Assembly (NCBI GenBank): GCA_029861865.1
Contig: JAOTYL010000005.1
Coordinates: forward strand, 62,001 to 126,000
Source: Myxococcales bacterium
GTDB taxonomy: Bacteria > Myxococcota_A > Polyangia > Polyangiales > Houyiibacteriaceae
DNA: 64,000 bases
Reading direction: 5' to 3'
Shown here: positions 42,565 to 53,450 of the stretch, one piece after another
Layout of the letters: each line of letters starts with the position of its first letter
Numbering within the stretch: position 1 is the stretch's first letter
Notes under the pieces: generated by a model
The model's database searches: none
Told to the model about the DNA's origin: nothing
What the model saw: the letters and a program-made list of their open reading frames with translations, nothing else
Made by a program: the position numbers and the translations under genes

Positions 42565-45251
42565 CGTGGCCGCCCCAGTCGTCTGGCGACCTGCCGCACT
42601 GCACGCATACTCTGGCCGACGAGGGTTGGCACGAGACTCAAGGTCAACACGAGCAGCCATCCCTCCTTCCCCGGTTCCTCCGTGCCGAGGACCTCTGACA
42701 GGACTGGGATGTACACGGCGGCGGCGAGCAAGCCGATGCATAGAATGATCGCGGCCCAGATCCACGGGTTGCGCGTCACCTCGTTGACCAATAGCCCCGA
42801 CGTCGCGGAGGCCATGTTGAACACGTGACCGAGCTGGGCGCCCGCGAGAATCAAGAACGACACCGTCACCGCTCGCTTCACCTCCATTTCGAACACCAGG
42901 AGCGCAATACCGAGCCCTGCGAGGACGGCGGCGCTCATGACGAGCCCATAGCCCATGAGCCCTGCCCAGTGTCGCCCCGTCAGGAGCCTCTCGGTTTTCG
43001 GTCGAGGCGGATGCTCCATGATACCTCGACCGCTGTCGCCGACGCCCAGAGCGAGTGCCGGAAACACGTCGGTGACCAAGTTCAAAAACAGGATCTGCAT
43101 CGGTAGGATCGGGAGCGGTGCGCTTGCGGCGGCCGCCAGACCGACGGTGATGATCTCGCTCACGTTGCAGGACAAGAGATAGAAGACGAAGCTTCGGATG
43201 TTGCGAAAGATGATCCGTCCTTGCTCAATCGCGACGACGATGGTCGAGAACCGGTCGTCCAGCAGGATCATGTCGGCCGCCTCGCGCGCGACCTGAGTAC
43301 CGCGCTTCCCCATTGCCACGCCGATATCCGACTGCCTGAGCGCGGGCGCATCGTTCACGCCATCGCCTATCATCGCGACGACTTCGCCCTGCGCTTGATA
43401 GAAAGAAAGGAGCTTAAGCTTTTGCTCGGGGTCGGTTCTGGCGAATACGCGCGTCGCAAGTAGCCTCTCCTTGCCCGCCTCTCCCTCGTCGAGGAGGGCC
43501 TGAAGCTCTTTGCCGGTCAGCGCCTGGCCCTTGTCGTCTTCCTCGATGAGCTTGACCGACGCCGCGATGTGCTCGGCCGTGGGGCCTTGGTCGCCGGTCA
43601 CCATCACCACATCTACCCCTGCGGCCTGGCAGTGCTCGATCGATTCGACGATGTCGGTGCGCGGAGGGTCCGACAGCGCGATCAAACCGAGGATGGTGAG
43701 GTCGCGATAAGGCTCGCTCGGAGACCGGGCGGCGCGCTCCGCGACCGCCAAGATTCGAAGGCCCTCAGCGGCCAGCCGACGGTTCTCGGCACGCCAGGAC
43801 TCGAGTTGACGCCCGTCGAAGGCCACGGTCCCCGACCCAGCCCGAACGAAACGGCTCACGGGGAACACCGCTCCGGGAGCACCTTTGACGATCACCCTGA
43901 ACTCGTCTGCGTGTCGATGGAAGGTCGCCATCATCTTGATGTCGGGATCGAAGGCCTCTTCGGCAATTCGTGGCTCGTTGACAAGAACCTGCTCACGGTC
44001 GAGGCCGATACGGTCGAGCGCTACCAGCAGCGCCACCTCCATCGGATCGCCCACACGCACCTCGCGTCCGTTTTCGTCGCGACTGACTGAAGCGTCACTA
44101 CACAGAGCCGCTGCCGTCAAGAGCGCGCTGACACGCTCGCCGAGGTCGGCGACTTCCATCGAGGTTGGGATCGCGATGGTCGTTGGGCGCATATCGTCAC
44201 CCGCGACTACCACGTCGGTCACGCTCATCCGGTTCTCGGTCAGGGTCCCGGTCTTGTCTGTGAGGATGACGCTGGTCGATCCGAGGGTCTCCACCGCAGA
44301 GAGTTGCTCGACGAGCGCGTTTCGTCGCGCCATCCTAAGAACGCCACGCGCCAGCGCAAGCGTTGCCACGATTGGCAGCCCCTCGGGTACGGTCGCAACG
44401 GCAAGCGCAATGGCGGTCTTGACGACTTCAGTCGTGTCCTTGCCGCCGATCGCACCGAGAATGCCCACGATCGTGACCAGTCCAATACAGAGCCACCCCA
44501 TGACGCGACCGAGCGCGTCGATGCGCTCCTCGAGTGGTGTTCGCCGGTCGGTCGCGGTTTGTACCAACGCGGTGATCCGCCCGAGCTCGGTGTCCATCCC
44601 GGTAGAGACCACGACCCCCTCGGCGCTTCCTTTGGCGACCGAGGTTCCTTTGAGCAGCATGTTGTTCCGCTCGGCGACGGCGGTGTCCGTCGGAAGCGCG
44701 TCCGTCTTCTTTTCGATCGCGATGGACTCTCCGGTCAGCATCGATTCGTCGATCTCGACCCTAGAGGCCGTTAAAATTCGAACATCGGCCGTTATGACAT
44801 CGCCGCCTTCGAAGAGGACGACGTCTCCTGGCACGAGCTCTTCCGCTGGCAGACGTCGGACGACGCCGCTCCGCCGAACCGTAGTCTCGGTGCTTCCGAG
44901 CTCGCGTAGCGCCTCGGTGGAACGAACTGCCCGAAGCTCGGTGACGAAGCCGATCATGGCATTGAGCACGATCACGGCGACGATTGCGACGCCTTCAAGG
45001 TGGTCGCCGAGCGCAAAAGAAAGGGCAGCCCCGGCCGCCAGCAGGAACATGATGAAACTACGAAGCTGCCTCCATAAGATCGTCAGCCATGATGTCGCTC
45101 GGAAATCGGTGAGAACATTGGGCCCAAAGCGCTCGAGACGAGCTTGGGCCTCCTGTACGGTGAGTCCCTGGTCCACGCGGACGTCGAGGTCGCCGAGGAT
45201 CTGCTCCTGCTCTGTCGCCCATGGCGTCGTGTCAGATTCGGCCCGCGACAT
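42561..45251 (-). CDS. P2A-type cation-transporting ATPase (probable Ca2+-ATPase)
   Basis: About 896 residues from ATG 45251 (alternative ATG 45263). N-terminal cation-ATPase domain, actuator 'DESMLTGES', phosphorylation motif 'ILTDKTGTLTEN' near residue 330, hinge 'GDGVNDAPALRQSDIGVAMG', M4 'VATVPEGLP', M5 'SCNVSEII' and M6 'LFLNLVTDVFPALALG'. The M4 Glu, M5 N-x-x-E and M6 N-x-x-T-D residues match Ca2+ ligands of SERCA-type pumps. It overlaps the acyl carrier protein gene upstream and the CaCA gene downstream. Confidence 0.9.
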   Translation of the reverse strand: MSRAESDTTPWATEQEQILGDLDVRVDQGLTVQEAQARLERFGPNVLTDFRATSWLTILWRQLRSFIMFLLAAGAALSFALGDHLEGVAIVAVIVLNAMIGFVTELRAVRSTEALRELGSTETTVRRSGVVRRLPAEELVPGDVVLFEGGDVITADVRILTASRVEIDESMLTGESIAIEKKTDALPTDTAVAERNNMLLKGTSVAKGSAEGVVVSTGMDTELGRITALVQTATDRRTPLEERIDALGRVMGWLCIGLVTIVGILGAIGGKDTTEVVKTAIALAVATVPEGLPIVATLALARGVLRMARRNALVEQLSAVETLGSTSVILTDKTGTLTENRMSVTDVVVAGDDMRPTTIAIPTSMEVADLGERVSALLTAAALCSDASVSRDENGREVRVGDPMEVALLVALDRIGLDREQVLVNEPRIAEEAFDPDIKMMATFHRHADEFRVIVKGAPGAVFPVSRFVRAGSGTVAFDGRQLESWRAENRRLAAEGLRILAVAERAARSPSEPYRDLTILGLIALSDPPRTDIVESIEHCQAAGVDVVMVTGDQGPTAEHIAASVKLIEEDDKGQALTGKELQALLDEGEAGKERLLATRVFARTDPEQKLKLLSFYQAQGEVVAMIGDGVNDAPALRQSDIGVAMGKRGTQVAREAADMILLDDRFSTIVVAIEQGRIIFRNIRSFVFYLLSCNVSEIITVGLAAAASAPLPILPMQILFLNLVTDVFPALALGVGDSGRGIMEHPPRPKTERLLTGRHWAGLMGYGLVMSAAVLAGLGIALLVFEMEVKRAVTVSFLILAGAQLGHVFNMASATSGLLVNEVTRNPWIWAAIILCIGLLAAAVYIPVLSEVLGTEEPGKEGWLLVLTLSLVPTLVGQSMRAVRQVARRLGRPR

Positions 45252-45474
45252 AATCGATGGCATCCCCGAGGCTGGTCATCTTCCCATAATCCTCTTCGGG
45301 GATCTCGACGCCGAGCGCTTTGTGGATCCCCTGAACCCACCGCAGGATATCCATCGAGTCGAGGTCGAGCTCGTCGCGGATGTCTACATCGTCCTCAACC
45401 TCTTCTTCGGCGATCTCAGGAGCGACATCGGACAAGCACGCGATGAGAGTCTCCCGTATTTCGTCTCGTTTCAT
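45232..45474 (-). CDS. Acyl carrier protein-like phosphopantetheine carrier
   Basis: 80 residues from ATG 45474, overlapping the E2 stop by 4 bases. Acidic helix bundle with the phosphopantetheine Ser in 'DELDLDSMDILRWVQGI' (DSM in place of DSL). The very acidic 'IAEEEVEDDVDIRDEL' and C-terminal 'SLGDAIDYVAGRI' are typical of ACPs. It lies directly after E1-E2 of a 2-oxo acid dehydrogenase rather than with fatty-acid genes, so it may accept acyl groups from that complex or serve an unrelated acyltransferase. Confidence 0.87.
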   Translation of the reverse strand: MKRDEIRETLIACLSDVAPEIAEEEVEDDVDIRDELDLDSMDILRWVQGIHKALGVEIPEEDYGKMTSLGDAIDYVAGRI

Positions 45475-46790
45475 AGCTTGCCTGGCTCCTGTAAGAGGCG
45501 ATCGAGTGTACCCAGGAACCGCGCTCCCTGATGGCCATTGCTCACCCGGTGATCGGCTCCTAGCGTCACTCGAACGACGGGACGTGCGACGATTTGGTCG
45601 TCGACGACCCAAGGTCGTGTCAGGATCGCGCCGAACCCGACGATAGCGACCTGAGGGGGAAAGATGATGGGCGTCACGCTTTCGACCCCTCGCTCGCCGA
45701 GCGAAGTCAGGGTGATCGTTGCCGAGGTCATCTCTGAGCTCCGCAGAGCACCGGCGCGCGCACGGGTTACGAGATCGGTCATCCGCGCCATCAATTCGGA
45801 GAGGCTCCCCTGGTCGGTATCGCGAAGCGCCGGCGCAACCAATCCACCCCCTCGAAGCGACACCGCGAGACCCACGTGAAACCCATCACCCCGAATCACC
45901 TCTTGGCCCTGCCAAGTGGCGTTGAGCTGAGGATGTTTGCACAACGCGCGCGCGACGGATCGCACAAGCAAGACGCCTGACACGAGACGCTCGTTCACGC
46001 TCAAAGTCTGGTTCTTTTCGCGAAGCCATTCGAGCGCCGTGCCCATGTCGATCGCGTGCTCTACGTAGTAGTGTGGGATCTCGTCATTGGCCCGCGTCAT
46101 GGCGGCCGCGATCGCCCGTTGCATTCGCTCTTTCGGTGACTCGGCCGAGGCTTTGGCGGGCGCCCCTTCGAGGTCACGTGCGGTGATCGCTCCTTCAGGA
46201 CCCGTTCCCCGAACGTCGGTGAAGTCGATCTGGCGTTGACGGGCGAGCTGCCTGGCGTAAGGCGAGATCCGCACTCGGTCCCCGGAGGGTGGTTGTACCT
46301 CAGCGACCGCCGCTTGTTCGACATCTTCCCGGGTGATCCGTCCATGCTCTCCGGTTCCCGACAGGCCCTGCAACGGCACATCGAGCTCATGCGCCCGACG
46401 CCGAACGGCCGGAGTCGCCATCGGTCCATCCAAGTCTGCACCGCCCCCCAAAGTCATGATCCCCGCGGACACCGACGCTGGCACCGACACTGACACTGGC
46501 ACTGACGCTGACTCTGCCGCGGGCACTGAGACTGGCACTGACTCTGCCGCTGTCCCCGCCTGCCCGATCTCCGCTAGCGGTGTTCCCACCGGGACCTTCT
46601 CGCCTTCCTCCACCAACAGCGCTTCGACGACGCCACTGTTGAACACCTCTACCTCGATCGTGCCCTTGTCTGTTTCGACCTCGGCGATGATGTCTCCATG
46701 CGCGACCCGGTCCCCGACGGCCACGAGCCATTTCCCGAGGGTGCCCGCGGCCATGTCTGCCCCGAGCGAAGGCATGACGAATTCAGCCAT
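45471..46790 (-). CDS. pdhC: 2-oxo acid dehydrogenase E2 (dihydrolipoamide acyltransferase)
   Basis: 439 residues from ATG 46790. N-terminal lipoyl domain with the lipoyl Lys in '[14 protein letters not shown]', a Val/Ser/Pro/Ala linker encoded by a degenerate DNA repeat, a subunit-binding segment ('[33 protein letters not shown]'), a second similar segment ('[14 protein letters not shown]...[14 protein letters not shown]'), then the catalytic core ending with '[16 protein letters not shown]' (active His; Asn in the HRxxNG variant). Two peripheral-subunit-binding-like segments in a row are unusual. No E3 gene is present in the window. Confidence 0.92.
   Translation of the reverse strand: MAEFVMPSLGADMAAGTLGKWLVAVGDRVAHGDIIAEVETDKGTIEVEVFNSGVVEALLVEEGEKVPVGTPLAEIGQAGTAAESVPVSVPAAESASVPVSVSVPASVSAGIMTLGGGADLDGPMATPAVRRRAHELDVPLQGLSGTGEHGRITREDVEQAAVAEVQPPSGDRVRISPYARQLARQRQIDFTDVRGTGPEGAITARDLEGAPAKASAESPKERMQRAIAAAMTRANDEIPHYYVEHAIDMGTALEWLREKNQTLSVNERLVSGVLLVRSVARALCKHPQLNATWQGQEVIRGDGFHVGLAVSLRGGGLVAPALRDTDQGSLSELMARMTDLVTRARAGALRSSEMTSATITLTSLGERGVESVTPIIFPPQVAIVGFGAILTRPWVVDDQIVARPVVRVTLGADHRVSNGHQGARFLGTLDRLLQEPGKL
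46475..46560. repeat. Degenerate hexamer tandem repeat in E2 linker
   Basis: On the plus strand the linker region alternates 'actggc', 'actgac' and 'gctgac' units for about 85 bases (e.g. 'gacactggcactgacgctga'). On the coding strand it gives Val-Ser-Val-Pro repeats between lipoyl and binding domains. A short stretch with the same 13-base core occurs in reverse orientation near 56.57 kb. Confidence 0.7.
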
Positions 46791-47757
46791 TGCCCAGGCT
46801 CCGCTTTGCCGCTTCGATAATCGCTGGCACCTGGGGTAGCGCTGCATCCTCGAGGTGCTTCGCATACGGAATCGGTACTTCGCGCGTGCAGACGCGGGCG
46901 ATCGGTGCATCGAGCTCGTAGAAGGCTTCCTCGGCCAAGGTTGCGCTGATCTCCGACGCGAGGCTTCCGGTCTTCCACGCCTCGTCGATGACGACCGCAC
47001 GATGAGTGCGCGAGACGCTCGAGATGATCGCAGGTCGGTCGAGCGGCCGGAGGCTGCGCAGATCGATGACCTCCGCGCTGATCCGCTCCTTTTCGAGCTC
47101 CTCGGCCGCTGTCATGGCCTTGTGGACCGAGCCGCCATAGGCGATCAAGCTCACGTCGCTGCCGGGGTGCCTCACCGCTGCCTGCCAGGGCGAAGACGGC
47201 GTCGCCTTGGGGTCGAACGGTCCTTCGATCCCGTACAGCATCTGATGTTCGAAGATGAACACCGGGTCCGGGTCCTCGACCGCCGCGAGGAGCATGTCGT
47301 GCGCGTCTTGCACAGTCGCCGGCGCGAGCACCTTGATGCCCGGAATGTACGCATACCAGTTCTCCAGGCTGTGGGAGTGCTGCGCTGCGATCTGCTTGCC
47401 GGCGCCGGTCGCCATTCGCACCGCGATCGGCACCTCGAACTGCCCGCCCGACATGTGACGCATGACCGCAGCGTTGTTCACCACCTGGTCGAGGGCGAGC
47501 ATGCTGAAGTTCACGGTCATCACTTCCACGATGGGCCGCATCCCGCCTAGCGCCGCGCCGATGCCGGCGCCGACGAACGTGGACTCACAAAGTGGGGTGT
47601 CACGAATCCGGTCCTCGCCGAACTCCTCGAGAAGCCCTTTGCTCACTGCGTACGCACCGCCGTACCTGCCGACGTCCTCGCCCATCAAGAACACCCTCGA
47701 ATCCTCGAGGAGAAGCCGGCGTAGGGCCGTGCGAATCGCTTCTCGGTACGTGGTCAC
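46783..47757 (-). CDS. pdhB: 2-oxo acid dehydrogenase E1 beta subunit
   Basis: 324 residues from GTG 47757 (GTGA overlap with E1 alpha, 'gaggga' upstream); the ORF track starts 17 codons earlier. '[29 protein letters not shown]', '[23 protein letters not shown]', '[15 protein letters not shown]' and '[11 protein letters not shown]' are E1-beta signatures. Pairs with E1 alpha to decarboxylate a 2-oxo acid using TPP. Sequence alone does not separate pyruvate from acetoin or branched-chain substrates, although the neighbouring acetyl-CoA synthetase and PEP synthase favour pyruvate. Confidence 0.93.
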   Translation of the reverse strand: MTTYREAIRTALRRLLLEDSRVFLMGEDVGRYGGAYAVSKGLLEEFGEDRIRDTPLCESTFVGAGIGAALGGMRPIVEVMTVNFSMLALDQVVNNAAVMRHMSGGQFEVPIAVRMATGAGKQIAAQHSHSLENWYAYIPGIKVLAPATVQDAHDMLLAAVEDPDPVFIFEHQMLYGIEGPFDPKATPSSPWQAAVRHPGSDVSLIAYGGSVHKAMTAAEELEKERISAEVIDLRSLRPLDRPAIISSVSRTHRAVVIDEAWKTGSLASEISATLAEEAFYELDAPIARVCTREVPIPYAKHLEDAALPQVPAIIEAAKRSLGNG

Positions 47758-48731
47758 GACAGATCCCTCGCATACGTGTGGCGGGCGAGGTCGTCGATCG
47801 ACTCCCATTCGCCTTCCTCAGCAAACTGTACGGCTTCTTCGATTTCCCTCGCGACTTCCTGCTCGATCGTTTCGATGTCCGCACCGGTGATCAAAGTCGC
47901 CCCGAGCGCCCGCTCCTTGAGCTGCTCGATCGGGTCGAGTTTCTTCCACTCCTCGACTTCCGCCTTCGACCGGTAGAGCTCCGCGTCGTACATGGAATGC
48001 GCACGAAACCGATAGGTGCGAAGCTCGACGAAACGCGGCTCGCCGGTTTCACGGACCGATTCGGCGGCGTTGTGCACGACGCGTTCGACCGCGACGACAT
48101 CCATCCCGTCGACCGTCTCCGAGTGAACCCCATAGGCGGGCGGATTGTTGACGATGTCGTCATCGGAGACATGACGGTCGAAAGCGGTACCCATGGCATA
48201 CCTGTTGTTTTCACAGAGGAACAAGACCGGCAGCTTCCAAAGAGCGGCGAGGTTGAGTGCCTCGTGGAACTCCCCCTCGTCGGTAGCGCCATCACCGAAG
48301 AAGCAAGCGGTCACACGCGATTCACCCTTCATCTTGTCAGCAAGCGCCAACCCGACTGCAATCGGCAGCCCACCACCAACGATCGCATGACCTCCGTAGA
48401 ATCTGCGTTCGAGCGAGAATAGATGCATAGAACCGCCGCGACCTCCAGAACAGCCGTTCGCCTTTCCATACATCTCGGCCATGATCTCACCGGCGGGAAT
48501 GCCCCGAACCAGCGCGTGACCGTGTTCGCGATAGGTCGCCACTACGTTGTCGTCATCGCGGAGCGCACGCATCGCACCTACCCCAACCGCTTCCTCGCCG
48601 ATGTACAGATGTAAGAAGCCTCGGATTTTCTGCTGTGAGTAGAGCTCGGCGCTCTCCTCCTCTAGCCGCCGGATGCGAAGCATCTGGGACAAGAGATCGA
48701 GGGCATCATCACGCGAGATATCGATGCTCAA
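47754..48731 (-). CDS. pdhA: 2-oxo acid dehydrogenase E1 alpha subunit
   Basis: 325 residues with the TPP-binding motif '[20 protein letters not shown]' and '[14 protein letters not shown]', 'THE-type' loop '[16 protein letters not shown]' and '[14 protein letters not shown]'. The phosphorylation-loop region reads '[19 protein letters not shown]'. Translation starts at TTG 48731, within the acsA stop (TTGA), and a strong 'ggagg' seven bases upstream decides this start. Confidence 0.94.
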   Translation of the reverse strand: MSIDISRDDALDLLSQMLRIRRLEEESAELYSQQKIRGFLHLYIGEEAVGVGAMRALRDDDNVVATYREHGHALVRGIPAGEIMAEMYGKANGCSGGRGGSMHLFSLERRFYGGHAIVGGGLPIAVGLALADKMKGESRVTACFFGDGATDEGEFHEALNLAALWKLPVLFLCENNRYAMGTAFDRHVSDDDIVNNPPAYGVHSETVDGMDVVAVERVVHNAAESVRETGEPRFVELRTYRFRAHSMYDAELYRSKAEVEEWKKLDPIEQLKERALGATLITGADIETIEQEVAREIEEAVQFAEEGEWESIDDLARHTYARDLS

Positions 48732-50485
48732 CTGCTTCCTCCTTCAAGTGTCGACGTATCTCCCTCGGGCAAGCCGAGCTCGCGAGCTTTCAGCAAGCGT
48801 CGCATGATCTTTCCGCTTCGCGTCTTGGGAAGGCTTTCGGTGAAGTCGATCTCGCGTGGCGCCGCAGTTCCCAAGTTCTTTCGACCAAACCCTAGAAGCT
48901 CCTTTTGTAGCTCCGCGCTCCATTGTCGACCGGGCTGCAAGCTGACGAAGGCCTTGATGATCGTGCCGGCCACGGGGTCGGGCTTGCCGATCACCCCGAC
49001 CTCGGCGACGGCAGGATGCCGCATGATCACGCTTTCGACTTCGAACGGTCCGATCAGGTGCCCAGCCGATTTGATCACATCGTCGGCACGCCCGACAAAC
49101 CAGTAGTACCCTTCCTCGTCGCGGCGCGCGAGGTCGCCCGTTAGGTACCAGCCATCTCGAAAGCAGGCATCGTATCGGTCCTGGTTGTTCCAATAGCCTC
49201 GAAATAGCGACGGCCAGTCGGGGCGAAGGGCGAGCTCGCCGTCCTTTTTCGGGTCGTCCACCGCGTGAAGTCGACCGTCGTCGCCCTCGCGGACGATCGC
49301 CGCGGTGATGCCGGGCATGGGCTTTCCCATCGAGCCGGGCTTCACGTCCATCGAGGCGTAGTTGGAGATCATGATCCCGCCGGTTTCGGTCTGCCACCAG
49401 TTGTCGTGAAACGGTTTTCCAAACACCTCGTAACCCCAAACCACCGCCTGAGGATTCAGAGGCTCACCAACGCTTGCCATGAAGCGAAGGTTGGAGAGGT
49501 CTCTGCTTCGTGGAAGCTCAGGACCCGACCGCATGAGCATGCGAATCGCTGTCGGGGCCGTGTACCAGACCTGTACCCGCTCCTCTTCGAGGATTCCGTA
49601 CCAGCGCTGGGGATCGAACTCGGCCTCGTCGACAACCATCGTCACGCGATTCACGAGCGGCGCGGTGATCCCGTACGAGGTTCCGGTGACCCATCCTGGG
49701 TCGGCGGTGCACCAATAGATGTCTCCGGGACGGAGGTCGAGCGCCAGCTTGCCGGTCACGTAGTGAGTGAGCACCGCTTCGTGCACGTGTAAGGCGCCCT
49801 TCGGTGTTCCGGTGGTGCCGCTCGTGAAGTGCAAGAGTGCGGGCATCTCGGGATCTGTCGGGGCGATTCGATACTCGGCCGAGGCATTACCCATGGCGTC
49901 GTTCCAGTCGATCGTGCCCTTGGGGGCCTTCGGCTTCGGGTCGGGAAGGATGATCACGTGCTCGAGCGTCGGTACGCGGTCGCGAATCTGTGCCACGCGG
50001 CGTCGATAAAGGCGCTCGGTGGTGAAGAGCACCTTGGCCTCGCCGAGCTGTAACCGCTCAGCGATGGGCTCAGGCCCGAATGCAGAAAAGAGCGGGCAGA
50101 AGATCGCGCGGTGCTTCAACGCGCCGAGGGCACAGACGTAAAGCTCCGGGATGCGTCCCGCGAGGGAGTAGACTCGTTCTCCAGCCTCGACGCCGAGGCT
50201 CGCGAGGACGTTGGCCAGCTGATTTGTGAGCCGTTCGAGATCGGCATACGTGATCTCCTTGCGCGCTCCCGCCTTGCCGCGCCAGATCACTGCGGTCTGA
50301 CTGCCATGCCCGCTTCGAACGTGGCGGTCGACCGCCTCGTAAGCGATGTTGAGCCCGCCGTCAGGCAAGCCATCGAGCTCATGTCTTGACGCTTCCCACG
50401 AAAAAGACGCTCGCGCCTGTTCATAGTCGACGAGGTTCGGAGGCCCGTCAACGGCGGCTGCGCGCTTCTCGATACGCGTAGTCAT
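48728..50485 (-). CDS. acsA: Acetyl-CoA synthetase (AMP-forming)
   Basis: 585 residues from ATG 50485 ([12 protein letters not shown]); the ORF track's 90 extra N-terminal residues run through the neighbouring gene. Adenylate-forming motifs '[19 protein letters not shown]', '[16 protein letters not shown]', '[23 protein letters not shown]', and the acetylatable catalytic Lys in '[12 protein letters not shown]'. Length matches the shorter Bacillus AcsA type rather than the 650-residue Acs. Couples acetate to CoA, next to PDH genes for the acetyl-CoA node. Confidence 0.93.
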   Translation of the reverse strand: MTTRIEKRAAAVDGPPNLVDYEQARASFSWEASRHELDGLPDGGLNIAYEAVDRHVRSGHGSQTAVIWRGKAGARKEITYADLERLTNQLANVLASLGVEAGERVYSLAGRIPELYVCALGALKHRAIFCPLFSAFGPEPIAERLQLGEAKVLFTTERLYRRRVAQIRDRVPTLEHVIILPDPKPKAPKGTIDWNDAMGNASAEYRIAPTDPEMPALLHFTSGTTGTPKGALHVHEAVLTHYVTGKLALDLRPGDIYWCTADPGWVTGTSYGITAPLVNRVTMVVDEAEFDPQRWYGILEEERVQVWYTAPTAIRMLMRSGPELPRSRDLSNLRFMASVGEPLNPQAVVWGYEVFGKPFHDNWWQTETGGIMISNYASMDVKPGSMGKPMPGITAAIVREGDDGRLHAVDDPKKDGELALRPDWPSLFRGYWNNQDRYDACFRDGWYLTGDLARRDEEGYYWFVGRADDVIKSAGHLIGPFEVESVIMRHPAVAEVGVIGKPDPVAGTIIKAFVSLQPGRQWSAELQKELLGFGRKNLGTAAPREIDFTESLPKTRSGKIMRRLLKARELGLPEGDTSTLEGGSS

Positions 50486-50487
50486 GC

Positions 50488-50730
50488 TCACCGTCCTCGG
50501 AGGATCTGTTGATACAAGCGATTGGTGACCGCATCCTGAAAAGGAAGAATGGACTTGCCGTAAACCCAGTCCTCGTTGAGGGCTTTCAGCCACTCCGTCG
50601 TGACGTCTTCGGGTTCGAGGCCAGCGGCGCGAATGGCAGCCACGAGCTCGATCGGTCGTCGAACCGGCGTGCCGTCCGCGTAGATTCGTGAAAATGAGGC
50701 GTATATCGACTTGAGTTGGTCTTCGTTCAT
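50488..50730 (-). CDS. Hypothetical 80-residue protein
   Basis: From ATG 50730, overlapping the PEP synthase stop by one base and ending two bases before acsA. Soluble, mixed-charge, helical sequence: '[20 protein letters not shown]', '[20 protein letters not shown]' and '[25 protein letters not shown]'. No family recognised. Tight packing between two central-carbon enzymes and good codon use argue it is real; it might be a small regulator of either neighbour. Confidence 0.7.
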   Translation of the reverse strand: MNEDQLKSIYASFSRIYADGTPVRRPIELVAAIRAAGLEPEDVTTEWLKALNEDWVYGKSILPFQDAVTNRLYQQILRGR

Positions 50731-53024
50731 CAGTGCTCTCCGTGGCGTGCTGCATCGAGAAGCATTCGTCGCTCGGCCGAAGCGATGACCTGTCTCGTAC
50801 GGGGGACCGCGTCGGGATTCACCGAAATCGATGTGATACCAAAACGGACCAGCTTCTCGGCAAAGTCGGGACGATTGGATGGAGCCTGTCCGCAGAGCGA
50901 CGAAGTCAGGCCGCATTCCTCGGCGGTCCGGACAATCCGTTGGATCGCCCACAAAACGGCTTCATCGGCCTCATCGAAGAGCTCGGCGCAGATCGAGGAA
51001 TCGCGGTCGACTCCGAGCATCAGCTGAGTCAGGTCGTTCGATCCGATCGAAACCCCGTGAATGCCCAGTTTCGCGTAGTCCGGGATCCGATAGACGATCG
51101 AGGGCACCTCCGCCATGACCCAACGAAGGAGCCCGTAGTCGTGCCCGAGACGATGCTTGTCGATCCGTTCGAGGCAGGCTTCGAGCTCCCACGTGGTTCG
51201 GACGAAAGGAATCATGACGTTCACGTTGGGCGAGGCCTCGCGCACGCGCGCCAAGATTTCCAGCTCCAGATCGAAGAGCTCGGGGTCCTTCACATAGCGA
51301 TAGCAGCCGCGATACCCGATCATCGGGTTCTCTTCGTGGGGCTCGTATTGCTCCGCGCCGCGGAGTGCGCTGAACTCGTTTGTTCGAAAGTCATAGGTTC
51401 GATAGATCACGGGCCTGGGGAAGAAGGGCCTCGCGATCTGGAGGACCGACTCGGTCATCTTGGCGACGAACTCTTCAGAGCCGCCCTCGGCGATCAGGGC
51501 CTTCGGATGAACGCCGTTGAGCGCATCGGTAATCATGAACTCCGCGCGCAGCAGACCGACGCCATCCACCGGCAACGCAGCCGCCTCTTGGGCGGCATCG
51601 GCAATCGCGAGGTTCACGTACAGTCGCGTCGCCAGTGGCTCGAGCGTCATTTCCGGCGCCGCGGTCGCCATGGGCCTGACGTCGGTCGGTGCGGACGAAA
51701 GGCTCGTCTCTGCGCCCGCCAGCACCTCGCCTAGGCTCCCGTCGACGGTAACCGCCTGTGAGCTCCGAAGAAGCCGCGTCGCGTTGCCGGTGCCGACCAC
51801 ACACGGAATGCGCAGCTCGCGACTGACGATTGCCGCGTGGCACGTCACACCCCCTTCGTCCGTAACCAGAGCCCCAGCGTGACGCATCACCGGCACCCAA
51901 TCCGGGCTCGTCATCTCTGCCACGAGGATCTCGTCTTTCGCGATTTGCGCTTCCGGCTGGAGCTTTTTCATGACGCGGACCCTTCCGGACGCGCGCCCAG
52001 GCGATGCTCCGAGGCCCCGGACCAATCGGGTACCAGGCTCCGCCTCGAGCGTCGTGATGGGACGCGACTGGACGATGTAAAGCGAGCCGTTCTCGATAGC
52101 CCATTCGATGTCTTGGGGGCTCCCGTAGTGCTGCTCGATCCGAAGCCCGAGCGTGGCGATCTCGAGCACCCGAGCATCGTCGAGCACGCGGAGCTCTCGC
52201 TCGTCGGTCGGCACGTCGACTCGGCTCTGAGCTCCGTCCGGCCCCCACACGATCTTGTGCGACTTGCTTCCGATGCGTGCGCTCAGGAGTTGGACGTCGA
52301 AATTCGAAAGATCGGGTGATCGCGACACGACATAGGTGTCGGGCTCGACCTGTCCTCCAACCACGACTTCGCCGAGACCATAGGCGGCCTCGACCAGCAT
52401 GCGTCCCGTGTCCCGCGAAATGGGATCGACCGTGAACATCACCCCGGCTGCATCCGAGTCGACCATCTTCTGTATCACGACCGCGATCGTGGGCTCATCG
52501 GTCAACCCAAGGCTGTGCCGATACGCAACCACCCGGGGACTCCAAAGCGACGCCCAGCAATCGACGATGCGGTCGATCAACTTGGCCCCGTCGACGTTCG
52601 TGAAAGATTCATTCATCCCGGCGAAAGATGCCTCTGCGGTATCCTCCGCAGTCGCCGATGACCTCACTGCGACGCGAACACCAGGGCCGAGCGCCTCGAA
52701 CGCCTCTCGCACTTGAGACTGAACGTCTTCGGGGATGCCCGCCTTTTGGACGATGGCCCGAAGCTCTTGGGATACCAGCTTGAGCGCGGCCGAGTCGTCG
52801 AGCTCGGCGCTGCCCACGATGTCGAGGACTCGCTGGCGACAACCCGCCAGGTCGAGTGCGTGCAAGTAGGCCTGACCGGTCACGACGAACCCCGGCGGTA
52901 CGGGCAAACCAGCGGCCATCAGCTCGCCGAGATTCGCCCCCTTGCCTCCGGCCACGGGCGTGTCGGCGCGTCCCAACGTCGAAAAAGCTCGAATGAATCC
53001 GAAATCGCTCTTGCTCGCCGCCAT
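50730..53024 (-). CDS. ppsA: Phosphoenolpyruvate synthase (pyruvate, water dikinase)
   Basis: About 764 residues from ATG 53024, which has 'ggtga' just upstream. Order: ATP-grasp domain ('[20 protein letters not shown]', '[19 protein letters not shown]', '[19 protein letters not shown]'), phosphohistidine domain ('[23 protein letters not shown]'), and PEP/pyruvate TIM barrel ('[16 protein letters not shown]', '[18 protein letters not shown]', catalytic Cys region '[12 protein letters not shown]'). Converts pyruvate + ATP to PEP for gluconeogenesis. First gene of the minus-strand central-carbon run. Confidence 0.95.
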   Translation of the reverse strand: MAASKSDFGFIRAFSTLGRADTPVAGGKGANLGELMAAGLPVPPGFVVTGQAYLHALDLAGCRQRVLDIVGSAELDDSAALKLVSQELRAIVQKAGIPEDVQSQVREAFEALGPGVRVAVRSSATAEDTAEASFAGMNESFTNVDGAKLIDRIVDCWASLWSPRVVAYRHSLGLTDEPTIAVVIQKMVDSDAAGVMFTVDPISRDTGRMLVEAAYGLGEVVVGGQVEPDTYVVSRSPDLSNFDVQLLSARIGSKSHKIVWGPDGAQSRVDVPTDERELRVLDDARVLEIATLGLRIEQHYGSPQDIEWAIENGSLYIVQSRPITTLEAEPGTRLVRGLGASPGRASGRVRVMKKLQPEAQIAKDEILVAEMTSPDWVPVMRHAGALVTDEGGVTCHAAIVSRELRIPCVVGTGNATRLLRSSQAVTVDGSLGEVLAGAETSLSSAPTDVRPMATAAPEMTLEPLATRLYVNLAIADAAQEAAALPVDGVGLLRAEFMITDALNGVHPKALIAEGGSEEFVAKMTESVLQIARPFFPRPVIYRTYDFRTNEFSALRGAEQYEPHEENPMIGYRGCYRYVKDPELFDLELEILARVREASPNVNVMIPFVRTTWELEACLERIDKHRLGHDYGLLRWVMAEVPSIVYRIPDYAKLGIHGVSIGSNDLTQLMLGVDRDSSICAELFDEADEAVLWAIQRIVRTAEECGLTSSLCGQAPSNRPDFAEKLVRFGITSISVNPDAVPRTRQVIASAERRMLLDAARHGEH

Positions 53025-53189
53025 GCTTTCACCGTACATGCATCGAGCGGGCCAAGATACGCGACCACATAGGCGCCACGCTACCCCGGGAATTCCTAGA
53101 CGCCGACGAAATCAGGCCGTGCGCAAATTGCGCGCGCGCCCGGGTGGCACGCGAACACGGTGCACCTCTCGGACCCTGCGGCTCGGCAA
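53025..53189. other. Intergenic region downstream of khpA
   Basis: 165 bases between khpA and ppsA, where rimM would normally follow. It contains a 6-1-6 palindrome 'gcgcaa-a-ttgcgc' at 53121-53133, which could be a hairpin or an operator. No gene seen. Confidence 0.45.
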
Positions 53190-53450
53190 TTACTCGAGGA
53201 TGTCGAGAATGGCGCGCTTGTGGAGGCGAGCTGAGGTGGCCGCGAGCAAGGTTCGCATGGCACGCGCCGTGCGACCCTCTTTCCCGATCACCTTGCCGAG
53301 GTCGTCCGGCGCCACGGTGAGCTCCAGCACGACGGCTCGGTCTTCTTCGACGACGTTCACCTCGACGGCGTCCGGATCGTCCACCAGTGAGCTGGCGATG
53401 TAAGCGATCAGGTCCTGCAGTCGGTCTCCTGCCACGGTACCCTCGCTCAA
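53190..53450 (-). CDS. khpA: KH-domain RNA-binding protein KhpA
   Basis: 86 residues from TTG 53450, overlapping the rpsP stop (TTGA), with 'gagg' six bases upstream; the ORF-track N-terminus runs antisense through rpsP's frame region and is not credible. 'LQDLIAYIASSLVDDPDAVEV', 'LTVAPDDLGKVIGKEGRTARAMRTLL' with the GxxG loop GKEG, and 'KRAILDILE' are canonical KhpA. Small RNA-binding protein partnered with KhpB in other bacteria. Confidence 0.94.
   Translation of the reverse strand: MSEGTVAGDRLQDLIAYIASSLVDDPDAVEVNVVEEDRAVVLELTVAPDDLGKVIGKEGRTARAMRTLLAATSARLHKRAILDILE

Noticed and set aside
43885-45531. 548-residue plus-strand frame opposite the P-type ATPase
   Set aside because: Antisense shadow of a strongly conserved gene; Ser/Thr/Arg-rich low-complexity translation with no domain.
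53121-53133. Palindrome gcgcaa-a-ttgcgc as a Rho-independent terminator for rpsP-khpA
   Set aside because: Short stem, single-base centre and no T-run on the minus strand; reported only as a feature of the intergenic gap.
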